A DNA stretch of 64,000 nt from Ignavibacteriota bacterium (GTDB taxonomy: Bacteria; Bacteroidota; Ignavibacteria; Ignavibacteriales; Melioribacteraceae). The stretch lies in contig PAAX01000012.1 of assembly GCA_002698995.1 (NCBI GenBank), positions 183,776 through 247,775 of the forward strand, read 5' to 3'. Positions 53,852 to 62,384 of this stretch are shown piece after piece (the stretch's first letter is position 1; each line of letters begins with the position of its first letter). Position numbers and translations under genes: made by a program. The notes beneath the pieces are model-generated. The model made no database searches, had not been told where the DNA came from, and worked only from the letters and a program-made list of their open reading frames with translations.

Positions 53852-54991
53852 ATGTTTGAACAACCTTTAATAGATCAATCCAATAATTGGGCTTTATTTG
53901 CAATTCTTTTTGCTGCCGGTACTTTTGGTATCTGGGCAGAAAAAACTAAAATCGGATCAAAATTAAGTGCAGTGGTAATTTCAATTCTTGCCGCATTTGT
54001 ACTTTCAAATTTATCAATTATTCCAACTGAAGCCCCGGCTTATGATATTGTCTGGTCTTATGTTGTTCCATTAGCGATTCCTCTTTTATTATTTCAGGCA
54101 AATCTTAAAAAAATTATTATGGAAGCTGGTCCCACTTTAATAGCATTTATTGTTGGAGGAATTGGTACGGTAATCGGTACAATTCTTTCATTTTATATTG
54201 TTCCTTTAGGGGCCGAAGGATGGAAGATTGCTGCAATCTTTTGCTCTACTTATGTCGGCGGATCGATGAATTATGTTGCAGCCGCCGAAGCTGTTAAACT
54301 TCAATCGGGGGATTTATTAACAGCCGGAATTGCAGCAGATAATCTTGTTATGACTTTTTACTTTCTTCTTTTATTTGCACTCCCTTCCGCTAAATTTTTA
54401 GCAAAGTTTTATAAGACAAGAGAAGTATCAGATATAGAATCAGTTAATTCATCAGAGATAGATGAAGAAGCAAAAATCAGTCTAATTGATTTGGGAAAAT
54501 CACTTGCTATTTCTTTCTTCATCTGTACAATTGGATTTGCGCTCGAAAGCTTAATTGAAATAAGAGGAAGTGGAATCTTAATAATTACCGCTCTGGTTGT
54601 AGCTTTGGCTTCTTCATTTCCGAAAAGTGTAGGTAAAATTAAAGGTGCTGATAAAGTCGGTTTCTTGCTTATGCAGATTTTCTTTGCAGTAATTGGTGCC
54701 AGTGCAAACATAAAAATAGTGCTGGAAGTCGGACCAATTCTTTTTCTATTCGCGGCATTAATATTATCGGTTCATTTATTATTTTTACTTACAGTTGGTA
54801 AATTCTTAAAGCTTGATTTGAGAGAATTAATAATCGCATCAAATGCTAATATGGGAGGACCAACAACAGCAGCGGGAATGGCAGCAGCTAGAAATTGGAA
54901 TCATTTAGTAATACCGGCAATTTTATGCGGGACTCTTGGTTATGCAGTTGCAACTTTTGTTGGTGTTGGTGTAGGATTTTGGCTTAAGTAA
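53852..54991 (+). CDS. DUF819 family membrane protein
   Basis: A 379-residue integral membrane protein with about ten helices, matching the DUF819 (YjcL-like) family: PLAIPLLLFQANLKKI, CSTYVGGSMNYVAAAEAV and SNANMGGPTTAAGMAAARNW with its symmetric glycine-rich loops. Transport activity is suspected from the fold but substrates are unknown. Probably co-transcribed with the cupin upstream. Confidence 0.9.
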   Translation: MFEQPLIDQSNNWALFAILFAAGTFGIWAEKTKIGSKLSAVVISILAAFVLSNLSIIPTEAPAYDIVWSYVVPLAIPLLLFQANLKKIIMEAGPTLIAFIVGGIGTVIGTILSFYIVPLGAEGWKIAAIFCSTYVGGSMNYVAAAEAVKLQSGDLLTAGIAADNLVMTFYFLLLFALPSAKFLAKFYKTREVSDIESVNSSEIDEEAKISLIDLGKSLAISFFICTIGFALESLIEIRGSGILIITALVVALASSFPKSVGKIKGADKVGFLLMQIFFAVIGASANIKIVLEVGPILFLFAALILSVHLLFLLTVGKFLKLDLRELIIASNANMGGPTTAAGMAAARNWNHLVIPAILCGTLGYAVATFVGVGVGFWLK

Positions 54992-55015
54992 TTTTATTAA
55001 TAAATAAATTGACTT

Positions 55016-55195
55016 ATGAAAAGAGCTAATGATAGATATTTAACCGGCGTTTGCGGCGGAATGGCAGAACAGTTTAATGTGAGTCCAACTTTAATGAGGA
55101 TTTTATTTGCAGTTGTATCATTAATAACTTTTGTTATTCCCGGATTGATTTTATATACAGTTCTTACTTTCGCAATGCAGCCTCCTGATGAATAA
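55016..55195 (+). CDS. Small PspC-domain membrane protein
   Basis: A 59-residue protein. It begins MKRANDRYLTGVCGGMAEQF, the classical PspC opening, then NVSPTLMRILFAVVSLITFV and one or two membrane helices ending in MQPPDE. PspC proteins respond to envelope stress or act as antitoxin-like partners; the function of stand-alone short forms is unclear. Located 24 bp after DUF819. Confidence 0.88.
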   Translation: MKRANDRYLTGVCGGMAEQFNVSPTLMRILFAVVSLITFVIPGLILYTVLTFAMQPPDE

Positions 55196-55246
55196 GAGAT
55201 ATGCAATATTAGTTTATTATTACATTCATTTACTTTAACTTCTTAC

Positions 55247-55783
55247 ATGAAAAAAATTATTATTACTCTATTACTTTTTACTGCTTCTTTAACTGCACAG
55301 CAGAAAAATTTTAATGTTGGTGCTTCTGTCGGACTTGGTACTATTCAAGGAAATTCTCCCGATGTTACTTCTTATGGATTAAGCACATTTTTTGGATTTA
55401 CACCTTTCTTTACCGATTACATAGATTTTAGATTCGGATTTATTTATGCTCAAAAAGTTGAGCAGATACTTCCCGAAAATAGAGTTGGAAGATATTATCC
55501 TTTTATGAAAATATTTTATCTGAAAGGAGTTTTAAGTCAGCCCATAAGCACTAAATTATATATCGAAGAAACAATTGGAATAATTACTATAAACGATAGG
55601 ACTTTTAGTGATGTGAACTCATGGGATTACGGTGCTAATTTTAGTTTAGCATTGGGTTTAGATTTACGAGAAAATAATAAAGGGTTTACAGTAGGACCAA
55701 TAATAGATTACGGATTGACATTAACAAATACAAATGCAAGTTACTTGATGTTCAGTCTGCAGACACAATACTACTTTAATTAA
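55247..55783 (+). CDS. Outer-membrane beta-barrel protein (PorT-like)
   Basis: A 178-residue exported protein with signal peptide ending ASLTAQ. The mature part alternates aromatic and polar residues as in 8-strand barrels, with NVGASVGLGTIQG, SYGLSTFFGFTPFFTDYIDFRFG and a terminal LQTQYYFN. It resembles OMP_b-brl/PorT-type proteins. The stop codon directly abuts the stop of gmhA. Confidence 0.8.
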   Translation: MKKIIITLLLFTASLTAQQKNFNVGASVGLGTIQGNSPDVTSYGLSTFFGFTPFFTDYIDFRFGFIYAQKVEQILPENRVGRYYPFMKIFYLKGVLSQPISTKLYIEETIGIITINDRTFSDVNSWDYGANFSLALGLDLRENNKGFTVGPIIDYGLTLTNTNASYLMFSLQTQYYFN

Positions 55784-56371
55784 TTACCAGTTTCCGTAAA
55801 GTTTTCTTTCCACAAGTTCGCAAATAATATGTGCAACGGTTATGTGTCCCTCTTGTATTCTTTGAGTACTTTTTGAGGGAATTATAATTGCAGTATCAAC
55901 CAAAGATTTTAGTTTTCCTCCCGAGCCGCCTAAGAATCCAATTACTTTCATCTCTTTGGTATGAGCCATTTCTACTGCTTTAATTACATTTCCGGAATTA
56001 CCGCTTGTAGAAATTGCAATTAATACATCACCTTTATTTCCTAACCCTTCAACATTTCTAGCAAAAACATTTTCAAATCCAATATCATTTCCACCGGCTG
56101 TTAAGTTAGATGTATCTGTCGTTAATGCAATTGCGGGAATTGCTGGACGGGATAGATCGTGACTTAATCTTATCATAAATTCAGCAGCAATATGTTGAGA
56201 ATCGGCAGCACTACCTCCATTACCGCAGATAAGAAGCTTTTTTCCATTCTTAAAAGATTCAACAAGTAGATTTATTGAATTTATTATATCGGTACTGCAT
56301 TCTTTTTCAATCAGTAATTTAACTTCGGAGCTTTCTTTTAATTCTCTGCTTAAAAAATCTATATCGGTCAT
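55784..56371 (-). CDS. gmhA: Phosphoheptose isomerase
   Basis: Converts sedoheptulose 7-phosphate to D-glycero-D-manno-heptose 7-phosphate, the first step of heptose synthesis for lipopolysaccharide. The 195-residue SIS-domain protein shows LLICGNGGSAADSQHIAAEF, AIALTTDTSNLTA, DVLIAISTSGNSGNVI and STQRIQEGHITVAHIICELVE, with the typical catalytic Glu and His. Its start is three bases after the GGGP synthase stop. Supports a Gram-negative envelope. Confidence 0.95.
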   Translation of the reverse strand: MTDIDFLSRELKESSEVKLLIEKECSTDIINSINLLVESFKNGKKLLICGNGGSAADSQHIAAEFMIRLSHDLSRPAIPAIALTTDTSNLTAGGNDIGFENVFARNVEGLGNKGDVLIAISTSGNSGNVIKAVEMAHTKEMKVIGFLGGSGGKLKSLVDTAIIIPSKSTQRIQEGHITVAHIICELVERKLYGNW

Positions 56372-56374
56372 TTA

Positions 56375-57133
56375 TCAAACCTTAATTTGTAATTTATAAT
56401 GAATTGCGTCTGCAAATTCTTTAATGAGACTCCAGTTTTCCTCTTTCTCAAAATAATTTCCGGTAACTACTACTTTTGCACCGCTTAATACTTTTTCATT
56501 TGCAGTTTTAGGATCACGGATTCCACCGCCAACAATAACGGGAATAGAACATTGTGAAGAAACATATTTTACCATTTCATTGGGGACTGTTAACTCTGCA
56601 CCGGAACCCCCTTCAAGATAAACCATTTTCATTCCCATAAATTCTGCTGCTAAAGCAGTAGCAACTGCAATTTCCGGTTTATTTCTTGGAATCGGTTTAC
56701 TTCCGCTCATGTATTCAGCGGTAGTTACTTTTCCCGATTCGACTAAAATGTATCCGGTTGAGATTGGTTCAATTCCCGATTTCTTAATCATTGGTGCAGC
56801 TAAAACGTGATTTCCAATTATGTGATCTGCATTTCTTCCGCTGATTAATGAAATATAAAGAAGAGCATCCGCTTCCGGCAATACTTGTGAAACACTCCCC
56901 GGAAATATGATAATTGGAATTTGTGATTCTTCTTTTATTCTTTTTATAACCGATTTTAAATCACCGGAAAGTAAAAGACTTCCGCCCAATAGAAAACCGT
57001 CAACTCCGGCTTCTTCTGCTAATGATAAGAATCTGCTTAAATTATTTTCACTGATTTTATCAGGATCAATTAAAATAAAATAAGCGGCACCTTTTTCTTC
57101 AATTGCTTTTAGAATATTGTTATAAATCTTCAT
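56375..57133 (-). CDS. Geranylgeranylglyceryl/heptaprenylglyceryl phosphate synthase family
   Basis: A 252-residue TIM-barrel prenyltransferase that joins a polyprenyl diphosphate to glycerol 1-phosphate. Motifs include YFILIDPDKI, GFLLGGSLLLSG, IIIFPGSVSQV, MVYLEGGSGAEL, VPVIVGGGIRD-like SIPVIVGGGIRDPKTA and GAKVVVTGNYFE. The length suits the GGGPS group seen in Bacteroidota and archaea rather than the short Bacillus PcrB. It precedes gmhA, so both may serve envelope lipids. Chain length of the product cannot be predicted here. Confidence 0.92.
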   Translation of the reverse strand: MKIYNNILKAIEEKGAAYFILIDPDKISENNLSRFLSLAEEAGVDGFLLGGSLLLSGDLKSVIKRIKEESQIPIIIFPGSVSQVLPEADALLYISLISGRNADHIIGNHVLAAPMIKKSGIEPISTGYILVESGKVTTAEYMSGSKPIPRNKPEIAVATALAAEFMGMKMVYLEGGSGAELTVPNEMVKYVSSQCSIPVIVGGGIRDPKTANEKVLSGAKVVVTGNYFEKEENWSLIKEFADAIHYKLQIKV

Positions 57134-57249
57134 TCAAACTATAAAATTAAATTAAACTGAAAGATAATAAAGATTTTCTCAATACTCATTAATCAAAATC
57201 ACTAATAGCAATTAAAATTTGGTAAATGTGGAAAGATTTAAGAGAGGAT

Positions 57250-57280
57250 AAAAAAATTCCGGGCATAAACCCGGAATTAA
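57250..57280 (-). terminator. Intrinsic terminator of sigma-factor operon
   Basis: AATTCCGGG at 57255-57263 pairs with CCCGGAATT at 57270-57278 around CATAAA. On the minus strand it is followed by a T run (seven or more), as expected after the DUF4097 gene. Confidence 0.88.
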
Positions 57281-57297
57281 TAAGAATTAAAAATTAC

Positions 57298-58419
57298 TTA
57301 CTTCTTCTTTATCAAAATTTTTGCATTGTTGGTTTTAATATCAATTGAAGCATTTCCGCCGCCGTTAATTGAGTACTCTTTTCTTGCATGACCGTTTTTT
57401 GTCTTTTGATCTTTTACAAAGTTTTCAAAATCGGATATTATTAATTCTTCATCATCAAAAGCGGTTTTAGCTAAAGCAGAAATATTAACTTTTGCATTAG
57501 AAGGAATGCTTAATTCAATATCACCAAAGTTGGATTTAATTGAAGAAGCTCCTTTTGGATTTAGAACAACCCAAATATCTCCCGAAAGAGAGTTTAATTT
57601 AACCGAACCTTCGCTCTCTCTAAGTCTGATATCTCCTGCTGATGCTTCCACTTCAATATCACCTTTAGATTTATTAATTACCACATCTCCCGCATAAGAA
57701 ACAAGTTTTGAATTTCCATTTGCAGATTCAACTTTAATATCTCCTCCGTAAGTTGTAGCAAAAAGACTGGAAGTAACCGATTCAATAATTATATCTCCGC
57801 CGCTTGTAACAGCCTGTAAATTTCCGGTAACATTTTTTGTTTTTATGTCACCCCCTTTGGTGTTTAAATTGCAGTTTCCTTTTACATCAGAAACAATTAT
57901 ATCTCCCCCCATTGTATTTGCGTTAAAATTACCATCAATTTCTCCGGATAAAATATCTCCGCCTTGACTCATAAACTGCACATTTCCTTGAATCATTTTA
58001 GATGAAATATCGCCTGAATTTGTGGAAGCTCTAACCGTTGCTTTTAATTCATCCTCAATTCTAATATCTCCCCCGCCGGTTCTTACATCAAATAATAAAT
58101 GAGGAGGAAGAGTAACTATAAAATTATTGTCACTATCCCATTTCCAGCTTCCGTTATATGATATTCTTAAATAATTATCTCTTTGCTCAACTTTATAATT
58201 ATTATTGCTGATATCACCCTCAATTATTTGAATCATAACTTCGTCTTTATTCCAAGACTTAATTAGTATATCTCCATTAGTTAGATTAATTGAAACATTA
58301 TCCCCTTTTTTTACTTTGTATGTTTCACTTTTATCTACCGTAGATTCTTCTGCTCTAATTACAAACATTAATGCTGTAAGTGAAAGAGCTACTATTAAAA
58401 ATAATTTTTTGTAATTCAT
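57298..58419 (-). CDS. DUF4097 beta-helix repeat protein, secreted
   Basis: A 373-residue exported protein; signal peptide about 1-23 ending IRAEES. Residues about 110-300 carry roughly ten 19-21-residue repeats each containing GGDI, SGDI or AGDI (for example MGGDIIVSDVKGN), the parallel beta-helix pattern of DUF4097. Such proteins are often encoded with ECF sigma and anti-sigma genes, as here. A structural or envelope-stress role is plausible, but unproven. One base after the anti-sigma gene; terminator follows. Confidence 0.9.
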   Translation of the reverse strand: MNYKKLFLIVALSLTALMFVIRAEESTVDKSETYKVKKGDNVSINLTNGDILIKSWNKDEVMIQIIEGDISNNNYKVEQRDNYLRISYNGSWKWDSDNNFIVTLPPHLLFDVRTGGGDIRIEDELKATVRASTNSGDISSKMIQGNVQFMSQGGDILSGEIDGNFNANTMGGDIIVSDVKGNCNLNTKGGDIKTKNVTGNLQAVTSGGDIIIESVTSSLFATTYGGDIKVESANGNSKLVSYAGDVVINKSKGDIEVEASAGDIRLRESEGSVKLNSLSGDIWVVLNPKGASSIKSNFGDIELSIPSNAKVNISALAKTAFDDEELIISDFENFVKDQKTKNGHARKEYSINGGGNASIDIKTNNAKILIKKK

Positions 58420-58420
58420 T

Positions 58421-59368
58421 TTATTCCCCCAATAAAGCTGTTGTTCTTAATCTTATATAATCAGACTCTTCATTTTGAATATGGTTGCTCAAGTTATCGT
58501 AAACTTCTTGATCTAATGAAATTCCCTCAAGCTTAAGCTGCGATAAAAAATTTATTGCCGATATTCTTAATCCCGAATTTGTATCATTTGAAATAACAAA
58601 CAAAACTGCATCTCTAATTTGATTATCATATTTAAGCTTTGATAATGAACTTAATGCTTTCTTTCTTACACCGGGATTGGGATCGGTTTTTACCGCGGTA
58701 ATTAAGGCTTCCTTAATTTTAGGATCATTTATTAGAGAAGAGTTTTCACCTTCAGAAAGTTTATTGATAGATCTCATCTTTAAACCGGCATTATCAGAAT
58801 TGATGATTACCGCAGCCAGTAATCTCTTAATTAAAGGATCGGAAATTGATCCGTTTACAACAACCGGTTTAACCGCTTCAAAATGAACAGTTAAATTGTT
58901 GTCTGCTGTTTCTTCTTCAAGAAATTGAATATTGTTAATTTTATAATTTTGGGATAAAGCATCATCCAGTTCAAATCCGGGAAGATTATTTACATCATTT
59001 GGATTAGTTGAGAAAACTAAATAACCAATTAACAATCCCGCAAAAAGTGAAAATGCTGCCGAATAAGCCGGGGCGTAGCGATTTGTAAATAAACCGAGTA
59101 TTGAATTTATAAAACTGGTTTTTGTATCGGACTCATTCTGCAATTCACCGATTTTTATTCTTAAGTCTCTTCTTGCATCGGAAAGAAGTTTATCCGAAAC
59201 TTCAACTCGTTTTGATGAATTAACCGCAAAGTTAAATTTTTTGATAAGTTCAAATTCATTGTTAAGATTTTCATCTTCTGCAATCAGATTTTCAAACTCA
59301 ATTTTTTCTTCTTGAGTTAATTCATCATTCAAATAGAGATAAGCAAATTCATCAAATTTATGTTTCAT
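58421..59368 (-). CDS. Membrane anti-sigma factor with HEAT repeats
   Basis: A 315-residue protein. The N-terminal part (about 1-60, FDEFAYLYLNDELTQEEKIEFENL) resembles zinc-free anti-sigma domains. A membrane helix at about 118-136 follows (AFSLFAGLLIGYLVF). The periplasmic part ends with HEAT-like repeats at about 185-315: DPLIKRLLAAVIINSDNAGLK, DPKIKEALITAVKTDPNPGVR and similar. The same fusion of anti-sigma and HEAT repeats recurs in related genomes. Located between an ECF sigma gene (three bases) and DUF4097. Confidence 0.85.
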   Translation of the reverse strand: MKHKFDEFAYLYLNDELTQEEKIEFENLIAEDENLNNEFELIKKFNFAVNSSKRVEVSDKLLSDARRDLRIKIGELQNESDTKTSFINSILGLFTNRYAPAYSAAFSLFAGLLIGYLVFSTNPNDVNNLPGFELDDALSQNYKINNIQFLEEETADNNLTVHFEAVKPVVVNGSISDPLIKRLLAAVIINSDNAGLKMRSINKLSEGENSSLINDPKIKEALITAVKTDPNPGVRKKALSSLSKLKYDNQIRDAVLFVISNDTNSGLRISAINFLSQLKLEGISLDQEVYDNLSNHIQNEESDYIRLRTTALLGE

Positions 59369-59371
59369 TTT

Positions 59372-59950
59372 TTACTCCGAAAACTCTTTAAGCTCTGTTC
59401 TTAACTTTGATGCCGCATTAAAAAGATAACGCTTTATTGTTCCTTCATTGCACTGCATCATTGCAGCTATTTCTTTTATTTTTAATCCTTCAAAATGTTT
59501 TAGAACAAATGCATATTTCTGCTGTTTAGGGAGAGTATCAATCGCATCATTTATGTTCTGTGATAATTCTTCATTCAGCAAAAATCCATCAGCATAATCT
59601 TCAGTTTTAATCGTATCGGAAACCTTAACCGATTCATCATCATTTTCAAATATCGATCTGTCTAAAGAATCGATACTGCTGTTTTTCTTGTTTTTACTGT
59701 AATAAGTAATACAAACATTTTTAGTAATTCTAAAAAGCCATGTAGAAAATTCACTCTTAAACTGGAAGTTTTTTAATCCCTTATAAACTCTAACAAAAAC
59801 CTCTTGATAAATATCTTTCGCATCATCTTCACTGTTTCTAAAAGATGCAGCAATACTAAGCACTTGCTTATCATATAAATAAACAAGTTCTTCAAAAGCT
59901 TTTGAATCTCCTTTTTGAGCTTTAAGTATTATTTCTTTTTCGTTATTCAT
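59372..59950 (-). CDS. ECF RNA polymerase sigma factor
   Basis: A 192-residue ECF sigma factor. Region 2: KAFEELVYLYDKQVLSIA, DIYQEVFVRVYKGLKNFQ and FSTWLFRITKNVCITYY. Region 4: LPKQQKYAFVLKHFEGLKIKEIA and CNEGTIKRYLFNAASKLR. First of three genes (sigma, anti-sigma/HEAT, DUF4097), probably an envelope-stress unit. About 205 bp without a gene lie upstream; I see no recognisable element there. Confidence 0.93.
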   Translation of the reverse strand: MNNEKEIILKAQKGDSKAFEELVYLYDKQVLSIAASFRNSEDDAKDIYQEVFVRVYKGLKNFQFKSEFSTWLFRITKNVCITYYSKNKKNSSIDSLDRSIFENDDESVKVSDTIKTEDYADGFLLNEELSQNINDAIDTLPKQQKYAFVLKHFEGLKIKEIAAMMQCNEGTIKRYLFNAASKLRTELKEFSE

Positions 59951-60155
59951 GCATTTTAGAGGTCTAATCAGTTAGACCGAATATTATGCAAAAGGTTGTA
60001 ATAATTGAATAAAAATATTTATTACTGCGGAAATATACATCAGTTAAAAGTGGAGAATTATACTCGGGCGGATTTGACACACCGCAACCATAATAATCTT
60101 AACTATTGGTTAAAATAATTTATCACGGTGCATCTGTAACAGCTATGTAATCAAT

Positions 60156-60377
60156 TTAATTCAAATTTTCTTTAGTATCCGAATATTCTAAAATATCTCC
60201 AGGTTGACAATCTAAAACTCTACAAATTGCTTCTAGTGTACTGAACCTAATTGCTTTTGCTTTTCCAGTTTTTAAAATTGAAAGATTAGATAATGTTAAG
60301 TCAACTTTTTCTGAAAGTTCATTTAGCGACATTTTTCGTTTTGCCATCATTACATCTAAATTTACAATTATTGCCAT
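60156..60377 (-). CDS. Small XRE-family HTH regulator
   Basis: A 73-residue Cro/CI-type regulator: VMMAKRKMSLNELSEKVDLTLSNLSILKTG then RFSTLEAICRVLDCQPGDILEY, closely matching the YozG-type HTH that accompanies DUF2975 proteins. Three bases after the DUF2975 gene, forming the expected two-gene unit. Confidence 0.92.
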   Translation of the reverse strand: MAIIVNLDVMMAKRKMSLNELSEKVDLTLSNLSILKTGKAKAIRFSTLEAICRVLDCQPGDILEYSDTKENLN

Positions 60378-60380
60378 ATC

Positions 60381-60917
60381 TTATATCGTCAATTGGTTTT
60401 CTGATTGAATCTCTACTCCTTTTTTGAAGATAGTAGAAATAATATAAATTACGGCTCCCATCATAATAAATGCTTCACTATCAACCCAAAAACGACTTAG
60501 ATCAGTCAATAACATGCCGTGATTTATTAATGCCTTAACTGTCTCTTTAGCTATATAACTTAATAATCCTATTGTAAGCGTGTAATAGCTAATATACATA
60601 ATTTGCTTTGAAACAAATGTACTAAATGGGTTTGATAAATCAATTTTATGTGTCAATCTGACAACAATATAAAATAAGTATGACTTTAAAATTGATAGTG
60701 AAAGAATTGAACTGTATATAATGAAAAATGCCCATTTGTTATTACTATACAATTCAATTAGGTTTAACTTTTGGTATAAATATCCTATGCTCTCTGGTTT
60801 AATTAGACTGAAAAAGAAGTTTACAATCAAACCTCCGGCTTCAATGCATAAACCGATAAAGATTGCCCAGGCTACTATTTGTAAGACCGTAAATATATAT
60901 TTGTTAATTATTGCCAT
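60381..60917 (-). CDS. DUF2975 membrane protein
   Basis: A 178-residue protein with four membrane helices (residues about 10-35, 60-85, 110-135, 150-168), matching DUF2975, whose members are encoded with a small XRE regulator. The ATG at 60917 has AAGGTG 7-12 bases upstream; a GTG at 60926 would place the start within that site. Function unknown; possibly a stress or lantibiotic-sensing pair. Confidence 0.88.
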   Translation of the reverse strand: MAIINKYIFTVLQIVAWAIFIGLCIEAGGLIVNFFFSLIKPESIGYLYQKLNLIELYSNNKWAFFIIYSSILSLSILKSYLFYIVVRLTHKIDLSNPFSTFVSKQIMYISYYTLTIGLLSYIAKETVKALINHGMLLTDLSRFWVDSEAFIMMGAVIYIISTIFKKGVEIQSENQLTI

Positions 60918-61355
60918 TAATTTCACCTTAAAATTGTCATAGCAAATATAATTATATTTTATTGAATATCAATAAATATTTTATTTTTATCAAAATATAT
61001 TTATTGTTGTATGCCCAATTGTTGCAGTTTAATATTCGATTAGATATTTGAATAGCTACAAACTCAAATTGATGTTTAGTACTTTTGAAATAAAAACCTT
61101 TTATAAATATTTCCAATATCCTTTTCCAAATCCCATTTAGGTGGATTTTGTTTGATATATTTTCTGATATTAAAGAGTTCGGTTTCGTTTCTGATTATTC
61201 GATCATAAAAGTTTGACTGCCATTTGAAATTGTTAATTCCAATTTTATGTATTTGTTTTGTAAAAGCAGATTTATAGGAACGAACAATTGCGGATAATGA
61301 TTTTGGATTTGGAGAGATTTTAGAATAATAATTTTCTGTTTGTTCATCAACATTT

Positions 61356-61383
61356 GTAGAGATGTAGCGCGCTACATCTCTAC
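61356..61383. repeat. 28-bp perfect palindrome inside RAYT gene
   Basis: GTAGAGATGTAGCG followed by its exact reverse complement. It lies within the reading frame, coding for NRRDVARYIST. It matches the REP palindrome at 61763 in both arms. Confidence 0.92.
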
Positions 61384-61411
61384 GATTATTAATTATATTA
61401 CCGTGATTTTC

Positions 61412-61431
61412 AGACATGCCGCGGCATGTCT
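61412..61431. repeat. 20-bp palindrome inside RAYT gene
   Basis: AGACATGCCGCGGCATGTCT, perfectly self-complementary, again in frame (coding ETCRGMSE). Its CATGCCGCGGCATG core is a second REP type, distinct from the ATGTAGCG type. Confidence 0.88.
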
Positions 61432-61762
61432 CTACGATGTTTACAGATTCATTAATTATTATTATTGCATGAATGTGATTTGGCATTATTACATAATCAT
61501 CCAGTTCCACATATTCTCTTAACTTTGGTGTTAACAGCAATTCCTCTTCTGCAATTTTTCCGATTTCATTTAATTCCATTTTTCCATTTTTTATTTTACC
61601 AAAATATTCTTTGTGATTAAATGTGTTGATTGTAACATAATACCACCATGCTGTGGTATAATCCCATGAGGTTAATCGGTTGGATTTAATTCTAAATTTG
61701 GTTTGATATTTTTCCAAATTCTTTTTCAATACAAAGCTATTGTTGAATTCATGTTTGTAATG

Positions 61763-61789
61763 TAGAGATGTAGCGCCGCTACATCTCTA
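61763..61789. repeat. REP-like palindrome upstream of RAYT gene
   Basis: TAGAGATGTAGCG and CGCTACATCTCTA around a single central base. It is the same sequence type as the copy at 61356. A weaker dyad, ATGTGG/CCACAT, is at 61803-61819. Confidence 0.9.
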
Positions 61790-61841
61790 ATTAACATACA
61801 TCATGTGGGCTAGCCACATTTGAATGTAATGATTAATATAT

Positions 61842-62384
61842 CTACTTGTCGAAAAATAAACTTAACTCTTGATAATTCTTTAATAATTCTGGTAAAGTAA
61901 TTATCTCTAATTCGAGTATTTTACATATTGCGGGTAATTTCTTAAAGGATTTATTGTCATTATTAGTTTCAGATTCTTCGGAAACGATAACAAATTGTTT
62001 CGAGCTATCGCTCATACCAAATAGCAAAAGTTTCGCATCAGCTGAATTCAAAAAATCATTCTTTCTATTTTCGAATTCAACGTCAGATAATCTGTTTTTT
62101 ACTGAACCGTTAATGAATTGATTCTCTAACTGGCTAAAGAATTTTTTTGAGGGTAATACTTCAGTGGTCTTAGTAATATTCTTTTTGTTTTTAAGATAAT
62201 CTAATTTTTCAAGCACTATGCCCCTAGCAGTACGAGCACATTCTTCATAGACTTTATCTAATACTAAAATCTTCTTCGATTCAATTTTATCTTTAAAAAA
62301 ATTATAAAGGATTTGATCTTTATCGAATGGCAAGTAATAACGTACTAATGATATGAGTGAACTCGTGTCTATAAGTACAATCAT
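61842..62384 (-). CDS. PIN-like DUF4411 protein, candidate toxin
   Basis: A 180-residue protein with a PIN-like nuclease fold: LIDTSSLISLVRYY near the start, VLDKVYEECARTARG, a central SADAKLLLFGMSD with a conserved Asp, and FVIVSEES near the end. These acidic positions are as expected for a magnesium-dependent RNase. DUF4411 proteins regularly pair with ImmA/IrrE-HTH partners, as here, with a 4-bp overlap. Toxin activity is inferred. Confidence 0.85.
   Translation of the reverse strand: MIVLIDTSSLISLVRYYLPFDKDQILYNFFKDKIESKKILVLDKVYEECARTARGIVLEKLDYLKNKKNITKTTEVLPSKKFFSQLENQFINGSVKNRLSDVEFENRKNDFLNSADAKLLLFGMSDSSKQFVIVSEESETNNDNKSFKKLPAICKILELEIITLPELLKNYQELSLFFDK

Larger units (their letters stand above)
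61076..61729 (-). mobile_element. REP-associated tyrosine transposase (RAYT) gene
   Basis: A 217-residue Y1-type HUH transposase. The metal-binding HUH motif is MPNHIHAIIII, and the likely nucleophilic tyrosine is in SNFYDRIIRNETE. It resembles the Bacteroidota RAYT/TnpA-REP proteins (WDYTTAWWYYVTINTF). The coding sequence contains two palindromes of the type this enzyme is expected to process, at 61356-61383 and 61412-61431, and a third lies 34 bp upstream of the start at 61763-61789. It is full-length and could be active. Confidence 0.9.

Noticed and set aside
54997..55206. Minus-strand 69-codon reading frame
   Set aside because: It is antisense to the clear PspC-domain gene on the plus strand at 55016-55195.
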